From assembly GCA_037013685.1 (NCBI GenBank), contig CM072886.1:91128422-91192421 (forward strand): a DNA stretch of 64,000 nucleotides, read 5' to 3'. Position numbers and translations under genes: made by a program. Shown one piece after another: positions 1-14,199 of the stretch. Each line of letters begins with the position of its first letter. Position 1 is the stretch's first letter. The notes under the pieces were generated by a model that ran no database searches, was not told the DNA's origin, and was given only the letters and a program-made list of their open reading frames with translations. The stretch is from Acridotheres tristis. Its lineage: Eukaryota > Chordata > Aves > Passeriformes > Sturnidae.

Positions 1-2974
1 TGTGACACACGACCTCCCCTCTGCTTTTGACCTTTTGAATTTTACCAAGTGTGTGCTGCTACAGCACAAGGAGCTTTGCACTTGCCCTATTGTCTTGGAA
101 AATAAGAGAGCAATGCACCCTTGGTTTATTGTCCCTGTGTCTTTAATCTGCAATTTGGAGATCTCCAGAGAGCCAAAGACTGAACTGAAGATTCAGTAGC
201 CTTTGCAAGCCGATATGCTGAAGGAAAAGTCATTATGCATTACAAAGTGTTTGGAAATCCCATCAAACTCTTGAGTCTCTAAACTGGAAACAGGACAAAG
301 ATGCAAGACTATCAGAAGGAACTACCATATAACCTGTCCTGATGGTTTTTTTATTTATTAAGCCTTCATTTTTCATCACTGTTGAAAATGGGATACCAGG
401 GTAAATTTGCTTTTAGTCTCACAAAGGACAGTTTTCCATCCCCAGCCTAGCTGGTGGTGCTACTGAGGCATTTGCTTGTTAGGCCAGCCCACAGGAGCAA
501 ACACTTCTACAAACTCAGTACATTTGTACTGATCAAGGTCCTGCTAAGGAAGTCTTTCAAGTATTCTGACAGGCAGCACTTTGATAGTTGCTTTAGCTAA
601 TCAGAAGGCTTAGAGATGTTTAGGTAGGGCTCAGAAAATTTTGGAAGCTTCTCTCCAGCTCCCAGAGTTACTACATATTCAGCTTCTTTTCACAGGACAC
701 TTATGGGAAAAAAATTATGCAATCAGGAATTCAAGTAAGTGTTTGCTTTTAGAGTCTCAGATTCTTCACGTATAAAACTTATCATTGCCTAGATCTTTTG
801 CTCTATTTAATCAATAGTGAAAATCTAAGTAGTTACATTTCCAAAAAGTAGGGTTTTTTCTTAGCTGTGAAGTATGAAAGAACTGACAGCATATATTTTT
901 CTTCCTTCTTGTATTACCTAGGTTTTCATTATCATGGAAATCAGACAAGTTGATAAACTCAATATCTTTTCCACTCCATCTGCTATCACAAAGGCAACAT
1001 TTATCTCTGTGGACAACACCTTCTTCAAAGGCATCTTATATAACTATTTTACAGGAAGACAGGAGACTGACAGGCTCCAATTTATCTCTGCACAATATCA
1101 CCCATTTACTATTTTGCTATTCAGAAACATTTGCTATTCAGAAACTCTAGATCTGTTTGTATGTTCATAGTAATAGGCAATGCATACCACTACAGAAATA
1201 TTTTTTCCCCTTTCATGAAACATTGAGCTTACAAGCAATGTTTTCTAGGTCTTCTGTATTTAATTTAGCCTTACTGAGTTAATGGAAACATTTAGTGGTC
1301 AGTGGTAACAATAATAAGTAGTGGTTCGTACCTGCACTAAAACAATCAATTTAAATTCCCAGCTTTATACTTTACTTACATAAGACTCTACATTCTTCAG
1401 CCTTGTTCAAGCCATACAAGCAGTCCAGATATTTATACTGCCTCTATTATGTAGGACTATCTCATTTGATACTCATTTTGGTGTTATTCCAGAGCTTTGC
1501 AATTTTTATTGTAGACTCTTCTGTCACTATGCAACGAACTGTTCAAAAAGAGACCTAAATTCTAATAAATATGTTATGAGCAGGCATTTAGTAACAGTAA
1601 ATTTACAAGATTAAATTTCAGATTTATATTTTTATTGCATTCTGCAGGAGCAAGTTAAAATTGCTGCCTGTACACAAATAATTATATGTGAAACTTGGCA
1701 AGATTATGTTATCCTCATGGCTGTCTTATATGAGTTGCAGTTACTGGTGAGTTGCTGACATTTTATTGTCTCATCTAGTAAAATAGCAATGACATCTATA
1801 TTTTTCACAGCCAAGCTTAATCATAAGTACATCTGTCAAGATCTCAAAATACACTAAAGACTCTTCTGCTTCATGGATTTCTTTTCTTAATTTTTCCTTT
1901 CCATTCTGCCCTTCCCCACGTGACATTTAAAGATCCACTTTCCTTCCACCAGATCTATATCTGAAAAGCAATCAACTGGTCCTCCAAGCATCTGACATAT
2001 GCTTTTTTGTATTAGTTTTTAATTTTAAAGATGCTGCAGTTTACAATTTCTTTGACACTTATGCTAGAAGATTTGTGCTCCTGAATACATTTATGTGATT
2101 TATTTATTCCCAGTTGTTTCTGAAACTCTGATAAAGGCAGAGACTGATCATTGCAAGATACTTGCCATGAGTGTTTGTTAACTGCTTTGGGTATCCCTTT
2201 GCTTCTTGCACCACTTCTGCAATAACTGTGGCACTTCAGCCATCTCTGAATGCTTAATAATCTTTAATATGCCTTCAGTGTACTAAAATAAAGAGACAGA
2301 TAGATTAAAAAATATATAATCTATATGTATAAAGTGCATCAAGAATGTACATATGGCCTTTCATTTAGTACATCTCTAATATACTCCAAGATGATTGCAG
2401 TGTAATATAATCACGTTAAACATGGCATTTTTAAAAGTCCAACTACCCAAACACAGTGTCAGTGACAAGAAAATATTTCAGATGTAAATATTCCAGTAGA
2501 TGAGAAAAAAACTCTTTCAGATTATGCAAACAAAACGAGTGTGAGAGTGACCTGGGGAAGGGAAAAGAGGAACAGAGCCCCTGAGAGAGTGACTGAGTGA
2601 CTGCCTGCCTGTATGAAAAATCTGAACTGTGGAAAAAGATTTCAAGCTAAAAGCCTGCAGTCTATAAGCAGGTAAAAAGCCACTGCATGTCTCCTTTTCT
2701 AGTAGAAATAGGCAGACTCAAGCTGCCTATAACAGTGTGATGATATTAACCCATTTCCTCTCTTAAAATCAGAAAACCACAGCAACCTTAGAATCCAGCA
2801 GTGGTATGATAATAGCTTCTGGCAGCAGAGGATGGAAACCAATAAAATACACAAAATGTACAAGAAAAGGCAGATAAATTCAGATGGTTATTTAAATCTG
2901 TAAAAAGCCAAACCCACAACTATGATTTCATGACCTTAAATTTCTATATGAAACTCCCTAAAAAAACCCCTACA
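1..2974. other. Intergenic, no gene recognised
   Basis: AT-rich sequence with only short, unconvincing open frames (65-78 codons). No repeat family identified. Confidence 0.7.
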
Positions 2975-3130
2975 ATTTTGAATTATATAGATTCGGAGAA
3001 GGGCCTAGACTGGAAAGGACATCTAAATATCATGTAGTCTAACCTTCCTGTTGTGATCAGAGACATGTCCCCTAAGCCCAGGTTTCTTGAAGCCCCATTT
3101 AATGTGGCCTTGAACAGGGAGAGCCTTGTT
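2975..3130 (-). mobile_element. CR1 LINE 3'-end fragment, - strand
   Basis: The plus strand reads the reverse complement of a CR1 3' UTR: GGCCTAGACTGGAAAGGACATC, CATGTAGTCTAACC, CAGAGACATGTCCCCTAAGC, AGCCCCATTTAATGTGGCCTTGAACAGGGA. Short, old, truncated. Confidence 0.8.
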
Positions 3131-6100
3131 GAATACCATAGGGTTATATAAAATTGAACAACTTAAGGATCATGCTAAACTTTGAGTAAAATATTAACTA
3201 ATTATACAAAGGTATGAATTCATAATACAAATTTAAATAAGTGACATATTAAAATATTTTCTTTACAGAGTTGATGCCATTCTTTAATATTTATAAAATG
3301 TTGAATGTGTATAGAAACTCTAAGTCACATTAAGTTCATATTACTAATTTTAAATTCTTCATTAGTAGCATAAAACTACCTAATATATAACACATCAAGC
3401 AATATATAAACTATCAGTAATACGTATTTTGACATTAACTTATTTAATTAGATGCAATTAATTCAAGTTTAGGATTTTTAAAGTCCGAGTTGCTACTCAA
3501 AAATACTGCAAAATTTTATCACTATTCTCTTTCAGCAGTCTAAACAAAGACAGGCTTTAGTTCAGAGGTTAGACTTTCTTTACAACTTTAGTGTCAATCA
3601 TCTATCATGAAGAAATGCCTTTAAAATTACCAGGAATTTTAGCTTATTTTAGCTGAACTTCAAACCACTCAAAACTTAACAAATCATCATTTCTATTTTA
3701 ACTCTCAATAAGCTATAAAAGCAGTTAAATTCCAATGTAAATGCATACATTTTCTTTATTTAATTGTGTGTATATTTCTCAAAATTAAGACTGACTGGCA
3801 AGAGGTGGAGTGGTGAAATGGCCTGGTGGTGTGTCTTTGGAAATATGAGCAAGTAAAGTAATTGTATTTGAGTGACAAGTTTTAGTAATATGGTCTAGAA
3901 GGTGTCTGAAGTTAGGAGACTGCTTAGTACATTAGTTGTACCTACATTTTTGTTTGGTTTTAAAATCTGGATTTTGACAGGATCTGAACAGGATTTGGGA
4001 GTAACATACAATTATTTTAGTGAATTTTCCATGGTAAGTGGAAAGGTGTTTAAACACTCATGGTGCACTCTAAGACAAGACATGGCAGGCAGCAAATTGC
4101 ATTCTCACCATGCACCAACCAGCTATCCCTAGCAAGTCTCTGCAAAAACTCCAGCCCCTAAATGTAATCCATCTTTACACCTGCCCACATTTTCAGTGTG
4201 TTTTTCATTTTTCAGACTTGCCCCTTTGAAGATAATATTAAAAACATTCTGTATCACAGGCTAGTCCAGGTTTGTCAAAATTAGCACTTCCACTAGTCAA
4301 ATAACTCAATAGCTAGGCTACTTTGTTTTTCTGAGGTCAAATAAAAAGCAGGCAGAAAGGGGAGATGAATTAAGGCCTCTTCCAACAGAATATGAAATCA
4401 TGACAAAATACTACATGCCCATCAGAAAACATACCTGCATGAAACACTTTCTATCAGCTGTGATTGGCTTCAAATATCCACAAAAGTAGCACACTAGTTA
4501 TTGGATTTGCAGTACACTTGATGCCAGTACTTTCTTCCCATCTGATCTAGGAGAAAGGTGTGAGTATTTGAAGTCTGTCAGAGAAACTTGACAAACCAAA
4601 CTCTGCACTGAGCTCATTTTTACACTGACAGCTTGGCCCCCAGGTTAGAAGAAAAGTTTGATTACATCCTTTCATACTTTTGCAGAGATATATAAATGCA
4701 AAAAAAAAAGGCCACAAATGTTCTTGCTGAAGGCTAAAGAACACTTGGTCTGAATACAGAGGAATGCCAGTAGGGAAATGGGTTGGAAATGGATGGAAAT
4801 TGCTCTTTCTGTGGCACAGATGAGAGATTGGCATAGAATGAGATGGCATAGACCTGATTGTTGCTGGAGTGGAATGGGAATGAGATGGGCTATTTTCATT
4901 TAGAATTTTAAGGTCTGAGGATATAAGCAAAGCAGTCTCTTGGGTTAAATAAGGGATAAACATATTTTCTCTCGAATGCAGACAAGGAACGTACGAATAA
5001 AACCATCATGAGCTAGGGAGATTTAACATTAATCATTATTGCCTTTGCTAGTGGGCATTTCTAAGATACCTCTGAAATCTAATGACAAGCTGTAATTTCA
5101 CAAATGCTTTACAATGACATAAAGCAGGCATAGCTGTCAAAAAACCCAGTCTATCTCCTGCTGGCAAGTGCTCAACCTCTGCCTCTATCACCCCATGTTT
5201 CTACTGGCACAAGTTGCATTCAGAGAGCTATATCCTGAAGCTCACAGAGAATCTGATTAAGGATATCCTGGTTTAAGGTGGCCATGAAACTCCCATCACA
5301 CTTTTGACTGGGAGAGAACCTGAACAGCAAATACTAAAATGGAATGTGTATGTGCCTGTAGAAAGTTCCTGCCCGCTCCGTGAGAAACCTGTAGCTGAGG
5401 TGGATAAAATTTTATGAGTGGTGTCATTAGGGAGATCCATCAAAAGAAAATGATAGTTCCCCTCTGAGCTCAAAACGTATCCAACTATAATTAGCATTAG
5501 CTTTTTAAACTATACACAATAACGAATATTCTATTCAATCGAAACCACATTATCTAACAATGCTGTATCTAATAACAAATGCACTATTTTAGTAATTATT
5601 AAAATGCTGGTACCTTCCTTCTTCCTATAAATACTGTAGATTGATATTAACAGTTAAGTAGCAAACAAAGCTGCTCATTTCCTTTCAAGAGCCTGTCATT
5701 TTCACACAATAGAATAATAAGGAATGTTTGGTTGTAATAGCAATCTGGCAAGGAAAAAGAGAAAAGAAGGAGGTCTGTCAAAACAAAAACCGTTTCAAAT
5801 ACCAAAACTTCAATATCAACAGCTTGGGAATGTACCAGATTCTCATATTTTTCACAAAGTTCATAAAAAAACTTGACATATCTAGCTAGAATTTTCTGTT
5901 ATTTATTTTTAAAATTAGATTTGTAGTGGTGCCTTTTTTCTTTTCCTATATGTTAACTGTTGTTTGACAAGGTAGTATCTGTAATCTCTGGAGAGAGACA
6001 TGCAAAGAGGCAATGCAAAATAAAGCACAGTATGCAAGCCACTTATCTAATTGAGGATGCAACATTTTGTCCCTTCGTAGGCTGTCCACACAGCATTCGA

Positions 6101-8957
6101 AGTCACTAGGATTGGCATTAACATTAATTAAATATAAAATAACATACACGCTTAGGCCATCATCAGGCATTACTTGTGCAATTCATGGAAGGTTTAACTC
6201 TCACATCATTTAGATTTTTTTCGTGAATTGCCATGTCCATCAACTCTTACAGCAAAGTTTCAATAGTTTTAGTGTGTAAACCATAAGAGTTTTAGCCACT
6301 GTTTTGCTCTTTTTTGTTAGTTAAGTTACCATTGCCATCAGTAGAATTTGCAAAGAATTTTATTGCTGTGAGATTTTCTGTTTTGAAGAGGCAATATTTC
6401 TGGCTTTTACTTTCTATTAAGGCACTCCCTGGATGTGTGACTGTTATCCTTTACCTCTGGGCACCACTCAATCACCCAGCAACACAGTTGGATCCCTGTT
6501 AGATGTGAATATACTACTGCTAATTTGTAGGAGTACAAAATATGGAGTCTGTGTCAGCTTGTGTTTTTGTGTGTCTTTCACATAGTTTGCAGAATGCTAT
6601 CCAGCACAAAGCTTTCTGGCAACAAGTTATCAGGCAGCTTTTTCTGAGGCAGAGCTGAAAAATGAGTTTTTAGCATATCAGTGATTTGTACTCTGAGGCT
6701 GTGGACTTTCTGATTTTGGGACTATGAGCCTGGCAACAGATTTGGTCATTGGAACCCACATCTATCTCATCAGCTGGCCTCATTTATATTTACTTTTTGT
6801 TTACAACAACATGTAAGATTCTAAATAGCTCATTTCAATTGCAACCAAAATTCCCAAGATAAAATATATATGTGTAGAAGAATAGAAATTCAAATCACTC
6901 TGTTATAAAAGCACATTTGTAAATGTGTTTTCACATGATGTGTAGGTCATCATTGCAGATAAATATAACACACTATGAAACCCAAATTCTTATCTGCACC
7001 AGAGTAGAAAAAGTAGATACTTAGCAATCTATTGGCTCTTTGGAGCTCTGGCTGTATTAATAATCTTATTATTTTCCACTCAGATTGATAATATATGAAT
7101 GATCTATAATGCTCTCGCATTTAAACTTATTTAACTTTTATTGCTTCCTATGCTCCTGCTAAGAAAAAACCAAAAACCTTGCAAAGATGATTAAGCAAAT
7201 ACTTTCTTCAGAACCATGCCCTTAGGTTGATCTAGTGAATAATTATTAGTCTGGTATATTGTGCAAAAACAAGCGTAATTTTAGAGTATCCCTATATGTA
7301 TGTGCTACATGGAAAATACTACCATGGATGATATGGCATATTTTATTTGTTATTACATGCTTACAGCTGTGAAATAGTTTTGTCTTATGTATTCAAATTC
7401 CTAAAATATATTTCTCAGCTCCTAGTAAACAATGAATATTTGGAAATTTTACATGGAATAAATGCATAATAATATCTGTCTGAATACACCAGACTTACCT
7501 GCTCTGTCACCACTGCACGGGGTTTATACAGCATTCCTCCAAACTTTTCCAGTCAGCTCTGTATCATTAGCACAAGTTAATTTCAGGCTCCATCTTCTGG
7601 TTGAAGTGTTGATGAGATTGTGAATGAAAAAGCTGATTGTTTATCTCAGGGTCCCAAGAGCATCCACAGCCTTGCCTCTGCCTGCCCAAGCCCAGGGGCT
7701 GCCCTCACCTGCCCATGGCCCAGGACCCACCCCATCTCACCCCCAGGGCTGTCAGCCCAGAATTGTTTGGGACTGCTCTAATATTTATTTTCCGTGATTA
7801 ACAGCCTATAATTTTAATTGTCTTCTCTGATACTAGAGCTACTACAGTTCGGGTCATAGGAGCCTTTGGATGTCTGCATTTGGCAGGGGAAAGGAAGAGT
7901 GAATTAAGATGAAGCATACAATATTTGGGAAAGCAAAATATACACTCCATTAGATTCAAGATGGACCAGGTCTATTTCATTTAACTGTTGAAGGTTTCAC
8001 AGAAATTATCAGAAAATACATTTTTGGCCCAGAATTTTTAAAAGCCATGGATATCTTTTCCACACTGAGTTGATATTTTCACCATAGAGATACTGTATTC
8101 TTCAAGCATTTTTCTCTCTACCCTAACCTAATCAATCCTGATCTCATTTTGTGTTTTCTCTTTACAAGTCCCAAAATATTTCCCTCCAAAATATATTTTT
8201 AGTCATCTGGCCCTGTAACTTAGTTGCTAAGCTCATAAATGCTAGCAGCTGGCCTAGCAAACCAATAAATAACTTTGCATTTGTTGAAAATACCAAATGA
8301 TTTGCTGATGTACGAAATAACAATTGTATTGCTAATCCTTTCCATTATTTCTTACCCAACATTCTTGAGTTTGATGGCCCTGATTTAAGAAGTATATGGG
8401 AGAACATGTTGTTTCCCTCTGTAAGGACAGCTTTAAGGGCTGCGGAGACCTGCTTTTGGATTTCAGGAGCATCACCCAAACAAAATTAACAAAATGTGTT
8501 AGGCACACTGTTTAGGATGTGCTATGAGCTGAACTTGTACAGAAGAAAAAAATCAAGGCAAAAATCTTCAAGGTATGTCAAACATAATGGGGCTGAAGAG
8601 GAACTGGCCTGCATCAGGTAATTGTGATCAGTCACTCACAAAATTCCCCCAAAGCTGCTGAATCAGAAGACACCATTCCAGCACCAGATTGTGCAGGACC
8701 TCAATGACAGTTGGTATTGTCAGAGCTCTGTGCCAGGAGCCTGGGGAGAAGGTGAGACAATCCTCTTGCGTGCCTCAGAGGACAGCAGCACCATGTCTCA
8801 GTTACAAGTGTTGGATGAGGTCAGGGAATGCCGTATCCAAGGGTGTGTGGGCCTTGGTCCAGTGGTGCTGGTCCAATATATTACTTACACCACCATTCTC
8901 TTGCTGTTATTAATCCTACTGAAAGCAATCCAGCATAGTTTTGATCCTACAGAAAGC
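3131..8957. other. Intergenic, no gene recognised
   Basis: AT-rich. The longest frame, 138 codons at 4547-4963 on the minus strand, is of mixed composition and lacks any known motif. The GC-rich segment at 7640-7762 is listed separately. Confidence 0.7.
7640..7762. other. GC-rich segment of unknown origin
   Basis: CTTGCCTCTGCCTGCCCAAGCCCAGG-type sequence with CCC/GGG clusters and few CpGs stands out from its AT-rich surroundings. It may be part of a repeat I cannot name. No coding frame was recognised. Confidence 0.4.
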
Positions 8958-9108
8958 AATTACAGAATGATTTGGGATAGAAGGGAGCTTTGGGGGTCAT
9001 CTAGGTTGGACATCCCTGCAATGAGCATCATCAACTTGATCAGGTTGCAATAAAGACCCCTCAGCCCAACCTTGAATGTTTCCAGGGGTGGAACACCCAC
9101 ATTAGAAA
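8958..9108 (-). mobile_element. CR1 LINE 3'-end fragment, - strand
   Basis: CAGAATGATTTGGGATAGAAGG, GGGTCATCTAGGTTGGAC, then CAGCCCAACCTTGAATGTTTCCAGGGGTGG is the typical reverse complement of a CR1 tail. Truncated and diverged. Confidence 0.82.
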
Positions 9109-12100
9109 GAATACTCTCTTTAACATCAATAAAAGCAGATTTTGACAAACAACAAGCAATTAAAATACAAAACAATAATAAAAGAAAAACCTCTGAAGAA
9201 ATCTACACAAAAATAAGCTTTCAGAATGCAGCAGGCACCTGCTTTCAGTGATTCAACCAAAGCAGACTTGCAACTGCAGTCACAGAGCTCTTAGAGGCAA
9301 AACCTTGTAATAAAATTAACTTCACAAAGTACCTCATTAGAAGCAGTGAGGGCTAGGCATGACCAAACACAGTAAACAGACACACAGAGCTGCATAATGT
9401 TTTAGACACCTAGTCCAGCCCGCCTGCTCCTGCCTTAATGGACCAGAATATCTCAGAGCTCCTAATGAGATGATAAGACTCACACAATGAGATGCTCTGG
9501 CAACATCTGTTTGATGTTTCTGTGGAAACTTTATTTGTCTTAGGCTGGCCACTTAAATTTGGGTAAACTGATAGTTTCTCTTGCTTATACAGTGTTAGAG
9601 CTCATGACCACTTCAACAGAATTTAGGGGCAGGTGCAAGAAATTGCGGCTATTGCCAATAATACTACATGTAAAAGTATACTTCTAATACAAAATAATTA
9701 TATCAGGCCTGTAAATGACTAGTTCTATAGAATTGTGATTTTGTTTTTTAAAAATAAATTATGATTCACGCAGGGAAAGCAAAGTAAGCAGAAAATACAA
9801 AGTAAATCTGGAGCAGTACTAAGATAAACTACAACAAACAGGAAGGCGAGAACATATGTCCTCTACTCTCTGCAACTAGTCCAAAAAGTCTGATTAATAT
9901 GTGTTGGCTGCCACTCTAAGGGGCTTTTTTATAAATCTTTAACTGAATTGCTTATGCTAACATCCAAGGGTGAGTTTATTTGAGGAAACATTTGATCTGT
10001 TTTATTAGAATTCACTATTCTATATGCAGCGTATATTTAACAATGATATGGAATGTTTATGAATCATCTAGATATTTCTGCATGGTTCCATAAAAAAGTG
10101 GCATATAAAAAACGAGATTTTTCTTTTCTTTTTTCTTTTTGCAGAAGAAGGGGTTCCACAGAATTTCCAGGGATGAACTGAACCTCTCGATTTTGTATTG
10201 CTGACGAAAGAGCAAATGGGGTCAAGTCCCACCCTGGTAGACACTGCAGCTTTCCTGACATAAAGGTCAGATTTCATGACGTTAAAGGCTAATCAGGTGA
10301 TTTTCTTTTTCCTTAGAGAATACTTAATTTTCTGTCTTCACAAGACTGTAGCACGGAGAAAGACTGCAGAAACAGCAATATGAACACTGTTTTGTAGTGG
10401 GAGAAAGTAATATCTGATTTCCACCAAAATAATTAGATAGACTCCCTAACTTCCTGGGAAGTTAAATCAGATTAAAAAATAAAAGCAAAATAAATTATAG
10501 ATCATAACAGAACTATGGCTGGTGAGAAGATTTACTGACCTGCTAAATCATCTAGTGATCCATCTCCAAAAACTGCATGCTGGAGAACTTTCCAAATGCC
10601 CGGTGGCAGCTGGCATACCCAGTCTTCTAATTATTTCTTTCAAGACCTTTTACTGTTACATATTCATGGTTTTCTCTTTTGCTTTGCTTCAGTGAAGTCC
10701 AGCTGAATAATTTAGCAGTCACTTTGATTTTGCTCAGGTGGAGTACATGGAGAGTTACAACACGAAGGGAACGATAACAGAATGGACCTTGGGTAATAGG
10801 AACAGTTTCCATTGTTTCTCCTAATGGATGCACAAGGGATGTACTCAATTTAATCCTCTACATAAATATGGAGCAGTAATATATCTGTTTCATCCTTACT
10901 TTCACTTCCCTAACTTACCCTTCTGCCTCTTAAAATAATGTGCAATACAGTTCTTAGTCTTACAGATATTCTCCCTCTTCTTTCTCTCTCAAGCACTAAT
11001 TGTCAGAAGGATAAAAGTAATTTAAAAGCAGTATATTTTTCAGTAACAGTGAGGAGTTTTTGCAGATAAGAAATTCAGGACATGAACAGGCATTCAGTGC
11101 CATGAGCTTTAATTTGATTGGTACACACACTTTTTTAGAAATTTGAGTCACCAAGCAGATACTAAGATCTGTTTTCATCATTTTAGTTAGACAGAATGAA
11201 ATAAAGCAAATAACATTCATACATAGGAATAGGAATTTCAATTACAAGGTCTAAGTCGAATTTTATAAACAAATTAAAGTGCACAACATAGTTCCTCCTA
11301 CAATAATTTCTTTTTTTATCAGCTGTGAAGCAGCCATTTTATTATCAAGTTATTTTGTACTAATGGAAGAGATTGCAAATTACAAGAAAATGAATATTCA
11401 CCAATGAAAAGTAGAAAAAAACCTCTCTAAATAGTGTATTTAAGAGTGGGAAATGCTACAAGATACAGAGCAGAAGTAGGAAAGGCCTTTAATTTCCATT
11501 TGTACTCAACTAAACCATTGACAATAGTGTTTTCTAATACACAGGGGAAGAAACTCTGCCCTTATAAATTAACTAAATCTACTGAAAGAAATAATTTAAA
11601 TAAAAGGTGCTAGTTCAATTGACATTATAGAAAGCTTTTGGATGTGGCAAAATTAGCAAAACACCAGTACCCCCACATTTTAATAAAGTGTCTGTGATTA
11701 AAAAGATCCTAAATATCCACCTATTATTTTATCCATAGCAAAATGATCATTAGCCCTTTTTCTGAACAGTATCTTAAGCCTTATTCATGGTGCAGTTCTG
11801 CATTACTTTAACACAAATAATTTTTTCAGCATGGGATCATAATACAAGTATTCTTTGCAATCATGTTTCACACATTATTATCAGCTGTAATACTGCAGTG
11901 AAAATTAACTCTACATTTGAACATCCTTGCTGTGTCTCATTTTGCCCTGAGAACAGCTTCAACTGCCACTAGGTTATTTCTCTGGATATTTAGTAGTGCT
12001 TTATACATAAATTGTGCCTTTTGGCCAGTTGTCCGCAGAACTGGAGGTAAAATAAACCCTTTTATCATCACAGGAGTTAAAAAGAATTTTTAAATCCTCA

Positions 12101-13621
12101 TGCATATGAATGCAAGAAAATCTGAAAACATATCTCAGGATAACACTGTAGAGCAACAAGGGGCAATATAATAGAAATATGATCCTGCAAGGTTTATTTC
12201 AGGCATTAAAAGATAAATACATGAAAAAAAAAATTACTCAAGTCCAGAGGATTCTTTGTTCCTTATAGCAACAAACTGCCTACAAACTACTAAGCACTGC
12301 CTAGGTAGAGGCTGAAAGTTGGGACCATAAATAATTCCTTTCACACACATCACTGTCTTCAACATTTACTCCCCACCCTCCTACCCTTCCTTCTGCTCCT
12401 CTAATGTTAATAATTAGAGAATAGTTTTCAATTAATGCATCAGGCCATACTATCAAGATATCCTTAAATCCATAGCAATTCATTTTGTCTGCACAGATAC
12501 AGAGCTGTGGAGAAGGAAGCTAAGATGTTTCCTGTGGCCACTGTGGTATTGCACTATCACATATTTCAGGTTTAAAAGTACAGAAGAGGTTTTCTTTCTG
12601 TTCATGATCCAGTTAGGCTTACTTCTGAAGGCCAAACAAGTCTCTCTGCTCCTCATTTGTAGCACTGAGGAGACCAAAAAAACTCCAAAATACATCACAG
12701 AATAACCCCTGCTCTGTGTATATTTTTGAAAGGAGAAAGCAGAAGTCTTAAAAAACAGCAAGGCTCACATTCACATCAGCCATCCCACCTACAACTCTGT
12801 TGGAAGCCTTTCATGGCATGTAGGCAAGCTGGGAAGCAGCTACAAATGGGATGAGGTGCTGGTCTGACCATGTAGCATCCTCAACAGAGGTTGACTGACT
12901 GCTGACAGCTCCCCTCCAAGGGGACAGAACGCCATGACCAGAGTGTTGTACAACTATTGCAAGAGAGAATTCATGACAGGAGCAATTTTGTAACTAATAT
13001 TCTTACAACTCACATAGGACACTCATAATTAGACAGGTTTATCTATCACACAACCTGTACAAATCTGCCCAAAATATTGACTGCTCATAATCCATGGTAG
13101 ATTATGTTTGTTCAATGAAGTATTAACTTTTATAATGTTTCATATAAGCAAGCGGGGATTGAAAACTTTACTGTCAGAGGCTTTAGTTTGTAAAGATTTC
13201 CAATATTTTCACAACAGATTGGTGAAATTGACATCAATTTATGGAGGGAAATACAGGTGTCTGTAATGGGCTGGCAATATCATAAGCTCATAGTTCCCAT
13301 GGAAACAATAAATTGCTATGCATGAGTAATGGAGAGTGATTACATTTAGAGTAATTATGGCAAAAAGTAATTAAGCAAGATGAGAAGAACATACAGCATC
13401 ATTTGCCTTCTTCCTCTACCAATGACAATCCATATACCAGTTTTGAATTAGATTTCTTAACCATCATAAGATCTTTCCAGGCTGTAGCCCACTTACGGAG
13501 TCATTCTTTATATATCTTTAGATGATCACAAATGGACTGAATAATAACTGAGTTTTGTCATGTTTTTTTCCTTTATATTTGCATAGCTCTCATACTGTTA
13601 ATTACAGAAATATGAGTGCAA
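9109..13621. other. Intergenic, no gene recognised
   Basis: AT-rich, with no open frame above 93 codons and no domain signal. No RNA gene or complete transposon was seen. Confidence 0.7.
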
Positions 13622-13712
13622 ACTGACTAAGGCCAGAAGGGCCACTGTGACCACCAGGTCTACATACTCTGTTACATAAACTGCACTTTCTTCCTCACAG
13701 CAGTGCTATCAC
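13622..13712 (-). mobile_element. Ancient CR1-like fragment, - strand
   Basis: AAGGCCAGAAGGGCCACTGTGACCACCAGGTCTACATACTCTG resembles the old CR1 tail found across birds, turtles and crocodilians. Heavily diverged. Confidence 0.6.
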
Positions 13713-14060
13713 CTAGTCCGTATTTTGAGACTTAAAAACATAAAATCTTGCAAGAAATAGACAGATGTGATTTGAAGCAAGATGAATATATTAATCTTGC
13801 TCATTAAGCATTCTAAGGTCATTTGTACCCATGGCTTAATGTTCAGGCTTCCGTTTAATTAAGATTCAACCGTTATAGCCTAATTTCACTGTATGTGACC
13901 TTGTGAACTCATCCACTGGTTTCAGAGATGCAGAGCATCAGGCATTTCTCTGCCTCTACACAGACCAATGTGAAGTTAGGGCACTTCTTAACAAGAGCCC
14001 TCTGCATTGAGTTTACATCACTTGGCTTTGGTAGCGGCAGGGCTGCAGGGAGAAGGGGCC

Positions 14061-14120
14061 AGAAGCTGTGTGACAGAGCCAGAAGCTGTGTGACAGAGCC
14101 AGAAGCTGTGTGACAGAGCC
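14061..14120. repeat. 20-bp tandem repeat, three perfect copies
   Basis: AGAAGCTGTGTGACAGAGCC is repeated exactly three times at 14061-14080, 14081-14100 and 14101-14120. It lies just upstream of, or within the 5' part of, the LTR-like block that follows. Identical copies suggest recent duplication. Confidence 0.97.
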
Positions 14121-14199
14121 AGTGACAGCCAGCTCCATGGTTGTCCCACTGCTGGCCAAGGCAGAGTGCACCAGTGATAGTGATATTGCCTCTGGCACA

